In this document: positions 1-7,644 of the stretch, piece by piece
Layout of the letters: every line of letters begins with the position of its first letter
Position numbering within the stretch: the first letter of the stretch is position 1
Source of the DNA: CBDAQA01 sp965198865
Lineage (GTDB): Bacteria > Planctomycetota > Phycisphaerae > Tepidisphaerales > Tepidisphaeraceae
Length of the DNA stretch: 64,000 bases
Direction: 5' to 3'
Assembly (NCBI GenBank): GCA_965198865.1
Contig: CBDAQA010000029.1
Location: 62,001-126,000, forward strand
Made by a program: the position numbers and the translations under genes
Notes under the pieces: model-generated
Database searches by the model: none
What the model saw: only the letters and a program-made list of their open reading frames with translations
What the model was told of the DNA's origin: nothing

Positions 1-41
1 TGTCTTCGCGCCTTCGTGGTTCAACTCTTTTCCCCGCCCCC

Positions 42-78
42 TTGTCAATGAGCCGGGGCTGATTACAATGCCCGGCTC
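42..78 (+). promoter_or_regulatory. Promoter candidate and inverted repeat before rpsR
   Basis: TTGTCA at 42-47 and TACAAT at 64-69 lie 16 nt apart and resemble a sigma-70 -35/-10 pair. A perfect 8-bp inverted repeat, GAGCCGGG at 50-57 and CCCGGCTC at 71-78, overlaps the spacer and the likely start of transcription. It could be an operator or an early mRNA hairpin. The leader would be about 30 nt and carries GGAG at 93-96. The first 25 bases of the window look like the end of a dispersed repeat. Confidence 0.5.
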
Positions 79-104
79 GAAATTTTGCACTCGGAGACAC
101 TGAC

Positions 105-386
105 ATGGCACGGCAGATGAACGGCGGCCGCGAGCGGCGCGAGAAGGCGGACAAGTTCCAGACTTTTAACCGCCCCAAGGTGAAGGTCGCCAGGGAGTCG
201 GCCGACGGGACGATCTTCATCGACTACAAGGACACCGAGTCGCTGAAGAAGATGATCAGCGGCAACGGCAAGATCCTGTCGCGCAAGCGGACCGGCGCCT
301 CGGCCATGGAGCAGCGCATGCTGGCCAAGGCGATCAAGCGGGCCCGCTACCTGTCCCTGCTGCCGTACGTCGCCCAGCTCGGGTGA
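105..386 (+). CDS. rpsR: 30S ribosomal protein bS18
   Basis: Small-subunit ribosomal protein that binds bS6 on the platform of the 30S subunit. The 93-residue product has the S18 core in order: FIDYKDTESLKKMIS, then GKILSRKRTGAS, then the basic helix AKAIKRARYLSLLPY. Length and motifs fit the family, with a slightly long basic N-terminus. The start follows GGAG (93-96) by 8 nt. In many bacteria rpsR sits with rpsF and rplI; here the downstream neighbour is an unrelated glycosyltransferase, and what lies upstream is outside the window. It has its own promoter candidate at 42-69. Confidence 0.96.
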   Translation: MARQMNGGRERREKADKFQTFNRPKVKVARESADGTIFIDYKDTESLKKMISGNGKILSRKRTGASAMEQRMLAKAIKRARYLSLLPYVAQLG

Positions 387-596
387 CCGACCGCTGGCCA
401 AACCGAGCCGACCACGCATCCGCCCGGCCGCCGTACGCGGCCGGGCGGTTCGCATTTCCCTGAGAGCAATGGGGCCCCCACAGCGGGTCGTTGCAGATTG
501 GTTTCGTCTGCAACCTTCGCATTAATCGGCGCCATCGCCGACGCGGCGTGCTGCGACCGTTGCCACGACTGACCTCAACGCGTCATAATGCGTGGC

Positions 597-3116
597 ATGG
601 CGCGGGCAGGCAGGACGGGCGGAAGATCCTCATCGCCGGACGACGCGGGCAAGGGCCCGGCGAAGGGGAGTCGCGGCAGGGGGACAAAGAGGCCGGTGGC
701 GAAGAAGGGTCCGCCGGCCGAAAAGGCAAAACGGGTTGCGAAGGGGTCGGCTTCGGCCGCGGCCGAGCGGGCGGTGCAGCCGCTTGAGGCGGGGATCGAG
801 CAAGCCATGCACGCGCCTGATGGCGGGCCGCAGGCGGTTCCGGAACTGCCCCCGCTGTCGGCCGTCACGGGGTCACCGGTGCAGCCGTCGTACGTGCCGC
901 CCGCGCCGGGCTCGCCGCCGATGGCGTTCTACCGGCCGTCGTCGACGCACCGGCCGGCCACCACGGGTCCCGGCTTCGTGCCCGAGCCCGCCCCGTCCCC
1001 CGACCGGAGCCCGCCCGGCCCGCCGGCCGTCAGCCCGTTCTCGTCGCAGGGTCAGCAGCCCCCCTCGTCTTCATCTCCGACCGAGCCATCCTCCATGCGG
1101 CCACGAATCAAGGACGTCCCGCGACTGGCAGAAGTCCCCCCGACCACGCCGCCCGCGCCGGTGATCCCGACGCCCCCCCCGGCCCCGGTGGAGACCAAGG
1201 CCCCCGCCCCCCGCCCCGCGCCCGAGGCCGCACCACCGCCGCCCAAGCTAGAGCCTGAACCGCCCCGGCCCGAGCCGCCCAAGCCCCCGCCAGCGCCGGC
1301 CGAGCCGATCCTGTTCGAGTGCGCCTGGGAGGTGTGCTGGCAGCTGGGCGGCATCTACACCGTCCTGCGCACCAAGGCCCCGGCCATGCTCCAGCGGTGG
1401 GGCGACCGGTACTGCCTGATCGGGCCGTACAACCCGCAGACGGCCGCCTACGAGTTCGACGAGCAGCCGGCCGAGGGGCTGTTCCGCGACTGCGTCGACG
1501 GCCTCGCCCAGGCCGGCATCCCCGCGAAGTTCGGGCGCTGGCTGATCCCCGGTCGGCCGCAGGTGATCCTGATCGACTACCGCGCCCGCTACGGGTCGCT
1601 CGACGCCGACAAGTACGTCCTGTGGAAGGACCACGGGATCAACACCACGCAGAACGACTCGGAGGTGAACGAGGTCGTCGCGTTCGGCTTCAGCGTGACC
1701 GAGATGTTCGCCCGGCTCAGCGGCAAGATCGGCAGCCGGCCGGTGCTGGCGCACTTCCACGAGTGGATGGCGGGCGTGGCGATCCCGCGCATCGCGCACC
1801 TGCGGCTGCCGATCGCCACCGTCTTCACCACCCACGCCACGCTGCTGGGCCGGTACCTGGCCGGCGACTCGCCGACGTTCTACGAGCACCTGCCCTACAT
1901 CAACGCCGACGAGCAGGCCGCCAAGTACCAGATCTACTCCAAGTGGCAGATCGAGCGGGCCGCCACCCACGCCAGCACCGTGTTCACGACCGTGAGCGAG
2001 GTGACCGACGCCGAGGCGCAGCAGCTGCTGGGTCGCAAGGCCGACGCGATCGTGCCTAACGGCCTGAACATCCAGCGGTTCAGCGCGCTGCACGAATTTC
2101 AGAACCTGCACCAGACCTACAAGGAGCGGATCCACGAGTTCACGATGGGGCACTTCTTCCCCAGCTACACGTTCGACCTGGACCGCACGCTGTACGTCGT
2201 CACCAGCGGCCGGTACGAGTACCGCAACAAGGGGTTCGACCTGTTCATCGAGGCGATGTTCCGCCTGAACCAGCGGCTCAAGCAGATCCCCGACCCGCCC
2301 ACGGTGGTGGCGTTCATCGTCACCCGCGCCCCGGCCAAGCACATCAACGTGCAGACGCTGCAGCGGCAGTCGATGTTCGAGGACCTGCGGAACGTCTGCA
2401 GCGCCCTGGAGAAGCAGATGGGCGCGCGCATGTTCCGCGCCGCCGCCCGCGGTCGGCTGCCGAAGATGCAGGACCTGCTCGACGACGAGGAACTGCTGCG
2501 ATTGCGGCAATCGATTCAGGCCTGGCGCACCGGCACCCAACCCGCCATCGTCACCCACGACCTGTGGGACGACGCCGGCGACCCGATCCTCCGCCACTAC
2601 CGCCACCGCGGCCTGTTCAACGCCGCCGACGACCCGGTGAAGGTGATCTTCCACCCCGAGTTCGTCACCGCCACCAGCCCGCTGTTCAACCTCGACTACC
2701 AGCAGTTCGTCCGCGGCTGCCACATGGGCGTGTTCCCCAGCTACTACGAGCCGTGGGGCTACACGCCCATGGAGTGCGTCGCGCTGGGGTTGCCCGCCGT
2801 CACGACCGACCTGAGCGGCTTCGGGGCCTACGTCCAGCACCACGTGCCCAACGCCGCCCACCAGGGCATCTGCGTGCTGAACCGCCGGACCAAGGGGTTC
2901 GAGGAAACCACGAGCAACCTGGTCGACTACCTGATGGCGTTCGCCCAGATGAACCGCCGCCAGCGAATCGAGATGCGCAACCGCGTCGAACGGCTCAGCG
3001 AGCTGTTCGACTGGTCGGCGTTGGTCGTCCACTACCACGAGGCCCACGACCTGGCGCTGGAGCGCGGCGCGGCCGGCAGGCCGCAGCCGGGGCGGGTGGA
3101 GGTAAGGTTCGCGTGA
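597..3116 (+). CDS. GT3-family glycogen synthase with long Pro-rich N-terminus
   Basis: Predicted glycogen synthase of the GT3 (eukaryote-like GYS) type, transferring glucose from a nucleotide sugar to a growing alpha-1,4-glucan. About 839 residues. The first 235 or so are Ala/Pro/Lys-rich, low complexity and probably disordered. The catalytic part then starts at ECAWEVCWQLGGIYTVL, the GYS N-terminal signature, followed by AHFHEWMAG, TTHATLLGRYLAG, TVSEVTDAEA, GRYEYRNKGFDLF and the acceptor/donor block FPSYYEPWGYTPMEC. Two starts are possible, 588 and 597. I prefer 597 because CATAAT (584-589) ends 7 nt before it, as in other apparently leaderless genes here, whereas 588 overlaps that hexamer. 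No Shine-Dalgarno is visible. The substrate sugar nucleotide cannot be told from sequence. Confidence 0.88.
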   Translation: MARAGRTGGRSSSPDDAGKGPAKGSRGRGTKRPVAKKGPPAEKAKRVAKGSASAAAERAVQPLEAGIEQAMHAPDGGPQAVPELPPLSAVTGSPVQPSYVPPAPGSPPMAFYRPSSTHRPATTGPGFVPEPAPSPDRSPPGPPAVSPFSSQGQQPPSSSSPTEPSSMRPRIKDVPRLAEVPPTTPPAPVIPTPPPAPVETKAPAPRPAPEAAPPPPKLEPEPPRPEPPKPPPAPAEPILFECAWEVCWQLGGIYTVLRTKAPAMLQRWGDRYCLIGPYNPQTAAYEFDEQPAEGLFRDCVDGLAQAGIPAKFGRWLIPGRPQVILIDYRARYGSLDADKYVLWKDHGINTTQNDSEVNEVVAFGFSVTEMFARLSGKIGSRPVLAHFHEWMAGVAIPRIAHLRLPIATVFTTHATLLGRYLAGDSPTFYEHLPYINADEQAAKYQIYSKWQIERAATHASTVFTTVSEVTDAEAQQLLGRKADAIVPNGLNIQRFSALHEFQNLHQTYKERIHEFTMGHFFPSYTFDLDRTLYVVTSGRYEYRNKGFDLFIEAMFRLNQRLKQIPDPPTVVAFIVTRAPAKHINVQTLQRQSMFEDLRNVCSALEKQMGARMFRAAARGRLPKMQDLLDDEELLRLRQSIQAWRTGTQPAIVTHDLWDDAGDPILRHYRHRGLFNAADDPVKVIFHPEFVTATSPLFNLDYQQFVRGCHMGVFPSYYEPWGYTPMECVALGLPAVTTDLSGFGAYVQHHVPNAAHQGICVLNRRTKGFEETTSNLVDYLMAFAQMNRRQRIEMRNRVERLSELFDWSALVVHYHEAHDLALERGAAGRPQPGRVEVRFA

Positions 3117-3400
3117 GGGGGGTTGGTGTGCCCGAATTTTTCGTCCATCCTGGTGCCGGCTACAATGCGGCCAGTTCCGTCTTAACTGCCGCGGGCGTAG
3201 CGCTCGGCATTTTGGCTCTGGGAACGTCTCAAAGGGATAACCGAATCACTGCGTGCCGCCGTCGGGTGACGAAACGTCAGCCAGCTACGGCGCGATTCGT
3301 CACGCCTCGTCCGCATGTGGCGTGTTGAGCCGTGCCGCTCCGGCGGGGCGTTCCCTCACGCATTCCTCGGTCGATCGGCGGGGCGTTACACTCGGCTGCG
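3117..3400. other. Intergenic stretch with small hairpin and leaderless-type promoter
   Basis: No convincing gene. TACAAT occurs at 3161-3166 without a good -35. An inverted repeat GTGACGAA/TTCGTCAC sits at 3266-3273 and 3296-3303. TACACT at 3387-3392 ends 8 nt before the Uma2 start codon. Confidence 0.4.
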
Positions 3401-4078
3401 ATGGAACAACCGATCCCCGACCGCAACCGTCGCTACACGCTGGACGAGTACTTTGCCCTCGACAACGTGTCGGACGTGAAGTACGAGTACTGGGACGGCC
3501 TGCTCGTCCCGCACGGCGGGTGGGAGACCGACGCCCAGGGCCGGATCCTCGGCATCGCCGGGGGCACCGCTACCCACAGCGACATCGCGTGCAACTGCAT
3601 CCGGGAACTGGGCAACGCCCTCAAGGGCAAGCCGTGCAAGGTGGGCGACAGCGACCTCCGCGTCCGGTCGCCGCGGTCGGGCAAGTACCACTATCCCGAT
3701 GTCAGCGTCACCTGCGGCCCTCGCACGTTCCACCCGCCGGGGTCGCGGGTCACGCTGGTCAACCCGACCGTCCTGATCGAGGTGCTGTCTCGCTGGACCG
3801 AGGGGCACGACCGCGGCGAGAAGTTCCGCGACTACATCGAGATCGCCTCGCTGCAGCAGTACGTCCTGATCGCCCAGGACCGGCCGCGGGTCGAGACGTT
3901 CCACCGCAACGCCGATGGCGTCTGGGTCGTCGGTCCCTGGGCCGAGGGGCTGGAAGCTCCGGTGACGTTCCCGGCGCTCGGCGTTACGCTTCCGCTTGTC
4001 GAGGTGTACGCCGACGTCGAGTTCGCGCCGCCCCCAGCGTCGCCGCTCGGTGCTGATCCAAAAGCAAGTGAGGCATGA
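3401..4078 (+). CDS. Uma2-family (DUF820) restriction-endonuclease-like protein
   Basis: 225-residue protein of the Uma2 family, which has a PD-(D/E)XK nuclease-like fold; the cellular role is unknown, and the family is abundant in planctomycetes and cyanobacteria. Visible family landmarks are YTLDEYFAL near the N-terminus, KYEYWDGLL, the active-site-like YPDVSV and VLIEVLS strands, and the GEKFRDYIEIASLQQYVLI block typical of the C-terminal half. ATG 3401 is chosen because the homologous region starts right there and TACACT lies 8 nt upstream. Its stop codon overlaps the start of the next gene (ATGA at 4075-4078). Confidence 0.85.
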   Translation: MEQPIPDRNRRYTLDEYFALDNVSDVKYEYWDGLLVPHGGWETDAQGRILGIAGGTATHSDIACNCIRELGNALKGKPCKVGDSDLRVRSPRSGKYHYPDVSVTCGPRTFHPPGSRVTLVNPTVLIEVLSRWTEGHDRGEKFRDYIEIASLQQYVLIAQDRPRVETFHRNADGVWVVGPWAEGLEAPVTFPALGVTLPLVEVYADVEFAPPPASPLGADPKASEA

Positions 4079-4587
4079 GCACCCCGGTTATCACGCACGT
4101 TCGGCAATGCCCGCACCGCTTGCCGAGCGGCCTCGAGGCCGCTGGGTCATTCCTGCCTTCCCCCTTAACTGGACGGTCCGAGTTCCCGATTCCGTTCAAC
4201 ATGCGGAACGCGGCACTGCCCCGGGACCTGACGTTATCGGCCGCCGACACGACGCCCGCGCGGCCGATGCCGTCGTTTTGGCGGTCCCGCCGGCGGCGCG
4301 TCTCGGCCCCGCCGGTCGCCGCGCCGGCGGCCACGCTGCGGCGCGTACACGCCCGTTGGACCAGCGATGTGTCGGGCCACCCAACGCCCGACCATCCGGT
4401 GCTGGTACACGACCATTCGCTGTCGGCCGTCGAGCTGCGCAGCCGGCTGCCGCTGTGCGTTTGCGGGCACTACGACCTGCACAGCGATAACCACGGACCG
4501 CTGTTCCAGGGCAGCCGGATGCGGGTCACCAGCTGTCGGCGTGAGCCGACGGGCCTGTACGCGATCGCGGCCGAGATCTGCCGGTGA
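4075..4587 (+). CDS. Degenerate PilZ-like protein
   Basis: Hypothetical protein of up to 170 residues. An in-frame ATG at 4201 would give 128 residues and may be the true start, since the first 42 residues look unconserved. The second half resembles a PilZ beta-barrel: an RVHARW strand, then VLVHDHSLSAVELRS where PilZ proteins have D-x-S-x-x-G, and a final CRREPTGLYAIAAEIC strand that parallels CRRDELGLYHVGAEF in the PilZ gene 360 bp downstream. The glycine of the c-di-GMP loop is replaced by Ala, so ligand binding is doubtful. It overlaps the Uma2 stop by 4 nt. The PilZ assignment is inferred from the neighbour comparison. Confidence 0.5.
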   Translation: MSTPVITHVRQCPHRLPSGLEAAGSFLPSPLTGRSEFPIPFNMRNAALPRDLTLSAADTTPARPMPSFWRSRRRRVSAPPVAAPAATLRRVHARWTSDVSGHPTPDHPVLVHDHSLSAVELRSRLPLCVCGHYDLHSDNHGPLFQGSRMRVTSCRREPTGLYAIAAEICR

Positions 4588-4945
4588 ACGGTGTCGGTTC
4601 AGGTGCAGGAACGTGGCCGAGCCCAGGTGCCACGCCGGGACGCGATCGCCGGTCGCGGGTCCTTCGACGGCGCTCGGGGCCCCGCGACGAGCGCAGCGCG
4701 TGTCTGGCGCGGTCACCGCGTGATCGACCGAGGCCATCGGCCCCGTGCCCGACGCGACCTGCGCCACGGGGTCCTGCGCGCACTCGAAGGGCTCGGCCCG
4801 GGTCGGTCCCTGCCCCGCGTGTCGACAAGTTTGGCCACGATCGATCGAAGCGTGGCAGGACCGATAAAATCGGCCGCCGTCGGCGCCGGGGCGGGGTGTC
4901 GCTCATCACTGTCTGCACGGGGTGGCGCGTGCCGATAACGTTGGC
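4588..4945. other. 358-bp gap between two PilZ-like genes
   Basis: No reading frame here resembles a protein I recognise. The stretch holds the small palindrome CCGATAAAATCGG at 4861-4873 and a GCCACG/CGTGGC pair just before it. GATAAC at 4934-4939, 6 nt before the next start codon, is a weak -10 candidate. Confidence 0.35.
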
Positions 4946-5341
4946 ATGACCACCATTGAGCCGCACCCGTCGTCCGCACGTCCGGTCATCGAGCGCCGCC
5001 GCCGTCCGCGGCTGGTCGGCGAGACGCTGGGGTGGCTGCTGCCGATGGTCGTCCCGTTGGCCGTCGACGGCCGCAGCCTGCCCGACGACGAGGCGGGCTG
5101 GGAGGTGCGCGTCCACGACGTGAGCCGGTTGGGCGTCGGGTTCGTCACGACCGAGGCGCTGAACGTCGGCGACCGCCGGCGCGTGCGGATCGGCCGGGGG
5201 CCGGCGGGGCGGGCGCGGGCGATCCGGGTGATCGTCTGCCGCCGGGACGAGCTGGGCCTTTACCACGTCGGCGCCGAGTTTGCCGATGCCGCCGGCATCC
5301 ACGCCGACCACCCGGCCCGCCGGCTCGCCAAGGCCGGTTGA
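4946..5341 (+). CDS. PilZ-domain protein
   Basis: 131-residue cytoplasmic protein that fits a single PilZ domain, the common c-di-GMP receptor fold. The RxxxR element is present (R18 and R22 in ERRRRPR) and the second motif D-x-S-x-x-G is intact (D58, S60, G63 in HDVSRLG). A barrel follows, with GDRRRVRIGRG and a closing LGLYHVGAEFAD strand. ATG 4946 is chosen over a GTG at 4922 because the conserved part begins after it and GATAAC lies 6 nt upstream. Binding of c-di-GMP is predicted from the motifs only; no partner domain is attached. A diguanylate cyclase/EAL protein is encoded at 49-51 kb. Confidence 0.72.
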   Translation: MTTIEPHPSSARPVIERRRRPRLVGETLGWLLPMVVPLAVDGRSLPDDEAGWEVRVHDVSRLGVGFVTTEALNVGDRRRVRIGRGPAGRARAIRVIVCRRDELGLYHVGAEFADAAGIHADHPARRLAKAG

Positions 5342-5372
5342 GCCACGCCCTCGACGCGCCGATGGGTGAGGC

Positions 5373-5878
5373 ATGGACCCGCCGTCCCTGCGCGCCGAAC
5401 TCACCCGTGGCCAGATGGTCGCCGCCGCGGCGATCCGCATCACCGTCGGCCTGTGCGACCTCCTGCCCGCCGGGCACGACCCGGCGCGGGACGCATCGGG
5501 CCGGCGGAGCTGAAGGGGTTCGGCACGATCGCCGGCACGCGTCGGGCGGATCGACCCGGGCTGATCGACGTGTCACTGATCATCGAGAAGCCCGACGTCG
5601 CCACGGCGCGGGCGACGCCTCGCGTCGACGGGCTGGGCGAGGATCAGTTCCTCGGCTCGTTCGCCATGCACCTGCTTTCGCCCGGCATCCACGACGTGCT
5701 GGGGCCGGATGATCGCCGACGGCGTCCGCGACGACGGCGAGTTCCAGCTCACCCGCGCCCAGGAGATCCAGCGGCAGCAGGAAGGTACGTCGCCGTCGAG
5801 ATGACGACGGCCAAGCGGTACGACTTCGGCCTGCCGGACGACTACCTCGCCAGCCTGGCTACGTTCCGGAAGGCGTGA
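5373..5878 (+). pseudogene. Decayed C-terminal half of a GalU-like nucleotidyltransferase
   Basis: Three separate frames together give the C-terminal part of a UTP-glucose-1-phosphate uridylyltransferase-like protein. In order these are GFGTIAGTRR..LIIEKPD..GLGEDQFLGSF..LLSPGIHDVL (about 5505-5708), then MIADGVRDDGEFQLTRAQEIQ (5709-5780, shifted), then YVAVEMTTAKRYDFGLPDDY to the stop (about 5787-5878, shifted back). The order matches the family's EKP, GEFQLT and (R/K)YDxGxP elements. The nucleotide-binding N-terminus (GxGTRxxP) is absent. A small frame at 5373-5513 precedes it and is not recognised. At least two indels separate the frames, so no full enzyme can be made. Decay is the likely reading, and assembly error is the alternative. 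Confidence 0.65.
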
Positions 5879-6010
5879 TCGGTTCGGGGTGCCGCGGTGC
5901 GCAGGGAAACTGCCGATCGTGGCCGTTCCCGTTCAACGTCCACGCTCAACACATCGATGAAGTGGCGCCCGCCCGGGCCGCGGTTCTGGGCGGCGTCCGG
6001 AATCGACCCA

Positions 6011-6038
6011 TTGGCAATTCCCGCCCGGGGCCGATAAT
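6011..6038 (+). promoter_or_regulatory. Promoter candidate for transaldolase
   Basis: TTGGCA at 6011-6016 and GATAAT at 6033-6038 are separated by 16 nt, a good sigma-70-like pair. A leader of roughly 50 nt would follow and includes GGAAAGGA at about 6079-6086 as ribosome binding site. Confidence 0.5.
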
Positions 6039-6097
6039 GCGGGCCGACGTTTGGCGGCGCACCGCCGCCGCCGTGGCCCTGGAAAGGACTCGCACCT

Positions 6098-7150
6098 ATG
6101 TCACTCAAATCTCTGATCGCGACCGGCACGAAGGTTTACCTCGACTCGATCGACCCGCCGCTGGTGGCCAAGAACCGGGCGGCGGGGGCGGTCGGGGCGA
6201 CCAGCAACCCGATCATCGTGGCCGACATCATCAAGGCGGGGGCGTTCAACGACGACATCGCCAAGGCGGTCGACAAGGGCGAGGACGACGAGACGATCGC
6301 CTGGGGCCTGACCGACCACCTGGTCAAGGAAGCGCAGGGCGTGTTCATGCCCGTGTTCGAGGAGACGTCGGGCAACGCCGGGTACGTCAGCTTCGAGCTG
6401 GACCCGCTGCTGGAGGACAAGGCCAACCCGACGCCGACCGACGTGGGCAGCAAGAAGTACATCGAGCTGGGCAAGAAGTGGGCGGCGGGGCACAAGAACC
6501 GCATGATCAAGGTGCCGGCCACCGCGGCGGGGCTGGGCGCGCTGGAGGAGCTGGCGGCGGCGGGGGTGACGCTGAACGTGACGCTGATCTTCAGCGAGCG
6601 GCAGTACAAGCTGGCCCGCGACGCCGTGTGGAAGGGGGCCCAGCGTCGCCCCGGCGGGCCCAAGGACCTGAAGTCGGTCTACAGCATCTTCGTCAGCCGG
6701 GTGGACGTGTACACCGAGAAGCAGGTGCCCACGCTATCCAAGGAAGCCCAGGGGATGGTCGGCATCGTCAACGCCAAGCGGCTGTGGACGCTGAACCAAA
6801 AGTTCTGGTCCGACAAGGGGCTCCGCCTGCAGCAGGAGATCATCTTCGCCAGCACCGGCACGAAGAAGAAGGAGGACCCGGCCGACAAGTACGTCGCCGC
6901 CCTGGCCGGCAGCGACATCCAGACCAACCCCCCGGCCACGAACGACGCGGTCGACAAGCTGGGCCACGACTACACCCGGCAGATCGACGTCATGCCGCCC
7001 AAGGCGGTGCTGGACGAGATCGACGCCAAGGTCGACCCGGCCAAGATGGAGCAGGCGCTGATGGACGAGGGGACGCTGAAGTTCGCCGACCCGCAGAAGG
7101 CGCTGCTGAAGCAGATCGCGGACAAGCGGGCCGAGGTGGGGAAGAAGTAA
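6098..7150 (+). CDS. tal: Transaldolase
   Basis: Enzyme of the non-oxidative pentose phosphate pathway that moves a dihydroxyacetone unit from sedoheptulose-7-phosphate to glyceraldehyde-3-phosphate, in the cytoplasm. 350 residues, in the family range. Signatures are GATSNPIIV near the N-terminus, with the transaldolase family T-S-N-P, and RMIKVPAT around residue 138, whose lysine would form the Schiff base. VTLNVTLIFSERQY and YSIFVSRVD complete the barrel. The start is supported by GGAAAGGA 11 nt upstream and a promoter at 6011-6038. It stands alone; a hairpin repeat follows the stop. Confidence 0.92.
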   Translation: MSLKSLIATGTKVYLDSIDPPLVAKNRAAGAVGATSNPIIVADIIKAGAFNDDIAKAVDKGEDDETIAWGLTDHLVKEAQGVFMPVFEETSGNAGYVSFELDPLLEDKANPTPTDVGSKKYIELGKKWAAGHKNRMIKVPATAAGLGALEELAAAGVTLNVTLIFSERQYKLARDAVWKGAQRRPGGPKDLKSVYSIFVSRVDVYTEKQVPTLSKEAQGMVGIVNAKRLWTLNQKFWSDKGLRLQQEIIFASTGTKKKEDPADKYVAALAGSDIQTNPPATNDAVDKLGHDYTRQIDVMPPKAVLDEIDAKVDPAKMEQALMDEGTLKFADPQKALLKQIADKRAEVGKK

Positions 7151-7644
7151 GAGCAGGCGCGAAGAGGTGCAGAGGGGCAGAGGCGAGCAGACCGGGCGTG
7201 AGCGGCCAATCTGGCCCCTCCGCCCCTGTTCTCCTCTGCCCCTCTGCTGTTTGACCCCCGCCGCATGGCGCGGCGTTCCGGGCCGCGTTGACAGTGAAAC
7301 AGGCGGGTGTTAGAACGCTCCGCGTTTGCCGGGTCGAGGGCTGTCGCGCCGCGGCCAGCAGTTCCCGGCGGACATGCTTCCCACACGTGGTGGCGATTCG
7401 TGTGGTTGCGCCGGAAGTCGTCGAACGCCATCGAACGTCCAACGCCGTCAGCAGGCACCGTCAGGCAGGCCCCGTCCAACCTTGACCCCACCCGTACCTC
7501 CTGGCGGTTGACCGGTGCCCCCGGACGCTCGGGGGAGGGCCGGTCCACCGTTCCGCCCCCGGTCCACCAACGGCACTGGGACGCGGGGGGTGTCGGCCGG
7601 GCGGGATGCGCGGGGCCGGCCACAGGTGTTGATCAGGAGCCCGC
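7151..7644. other. Long intergenic region before the LEPR-XLL gene
   Basis: No gene is supported in this 494-bp stretch. It contains a hairpin repeat (7169-7247) just after transaldolase. A promoter candidate TTGACA-17 nt-TAGAAC lies at 7288-7316. If used, it leaves a leader of about 320 nt before the LEPR-XLL start, long enough for structured RNA control, though I recognise no known riboswitch. Confidence 0.4.
7169..7247. repeat. Dispersed inverted repeat, family A copy 1
   Basis: Left arm GCAGAGGGGCAGAGGCGAG (7169-7187) pairs with CTCCTCTGCCCCTCTGC (7231-7247) around a loop of about 43 nt. The 15-mer GCAGAGGGGCAGAGG is identical to one at 40010-40024, and a related palindrome occurs at 26494-26574. 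There is no T-run, so it is not a classic terminator. Confidence 0.7.

Noticed and set aside
3157..3400. A small RNA or riboswitch between the glycogen synthase and Uma2 genes, suggested by TACAAT at 3161
   Set aside because: No matching -35, and only one short hairpin; not enough to call.
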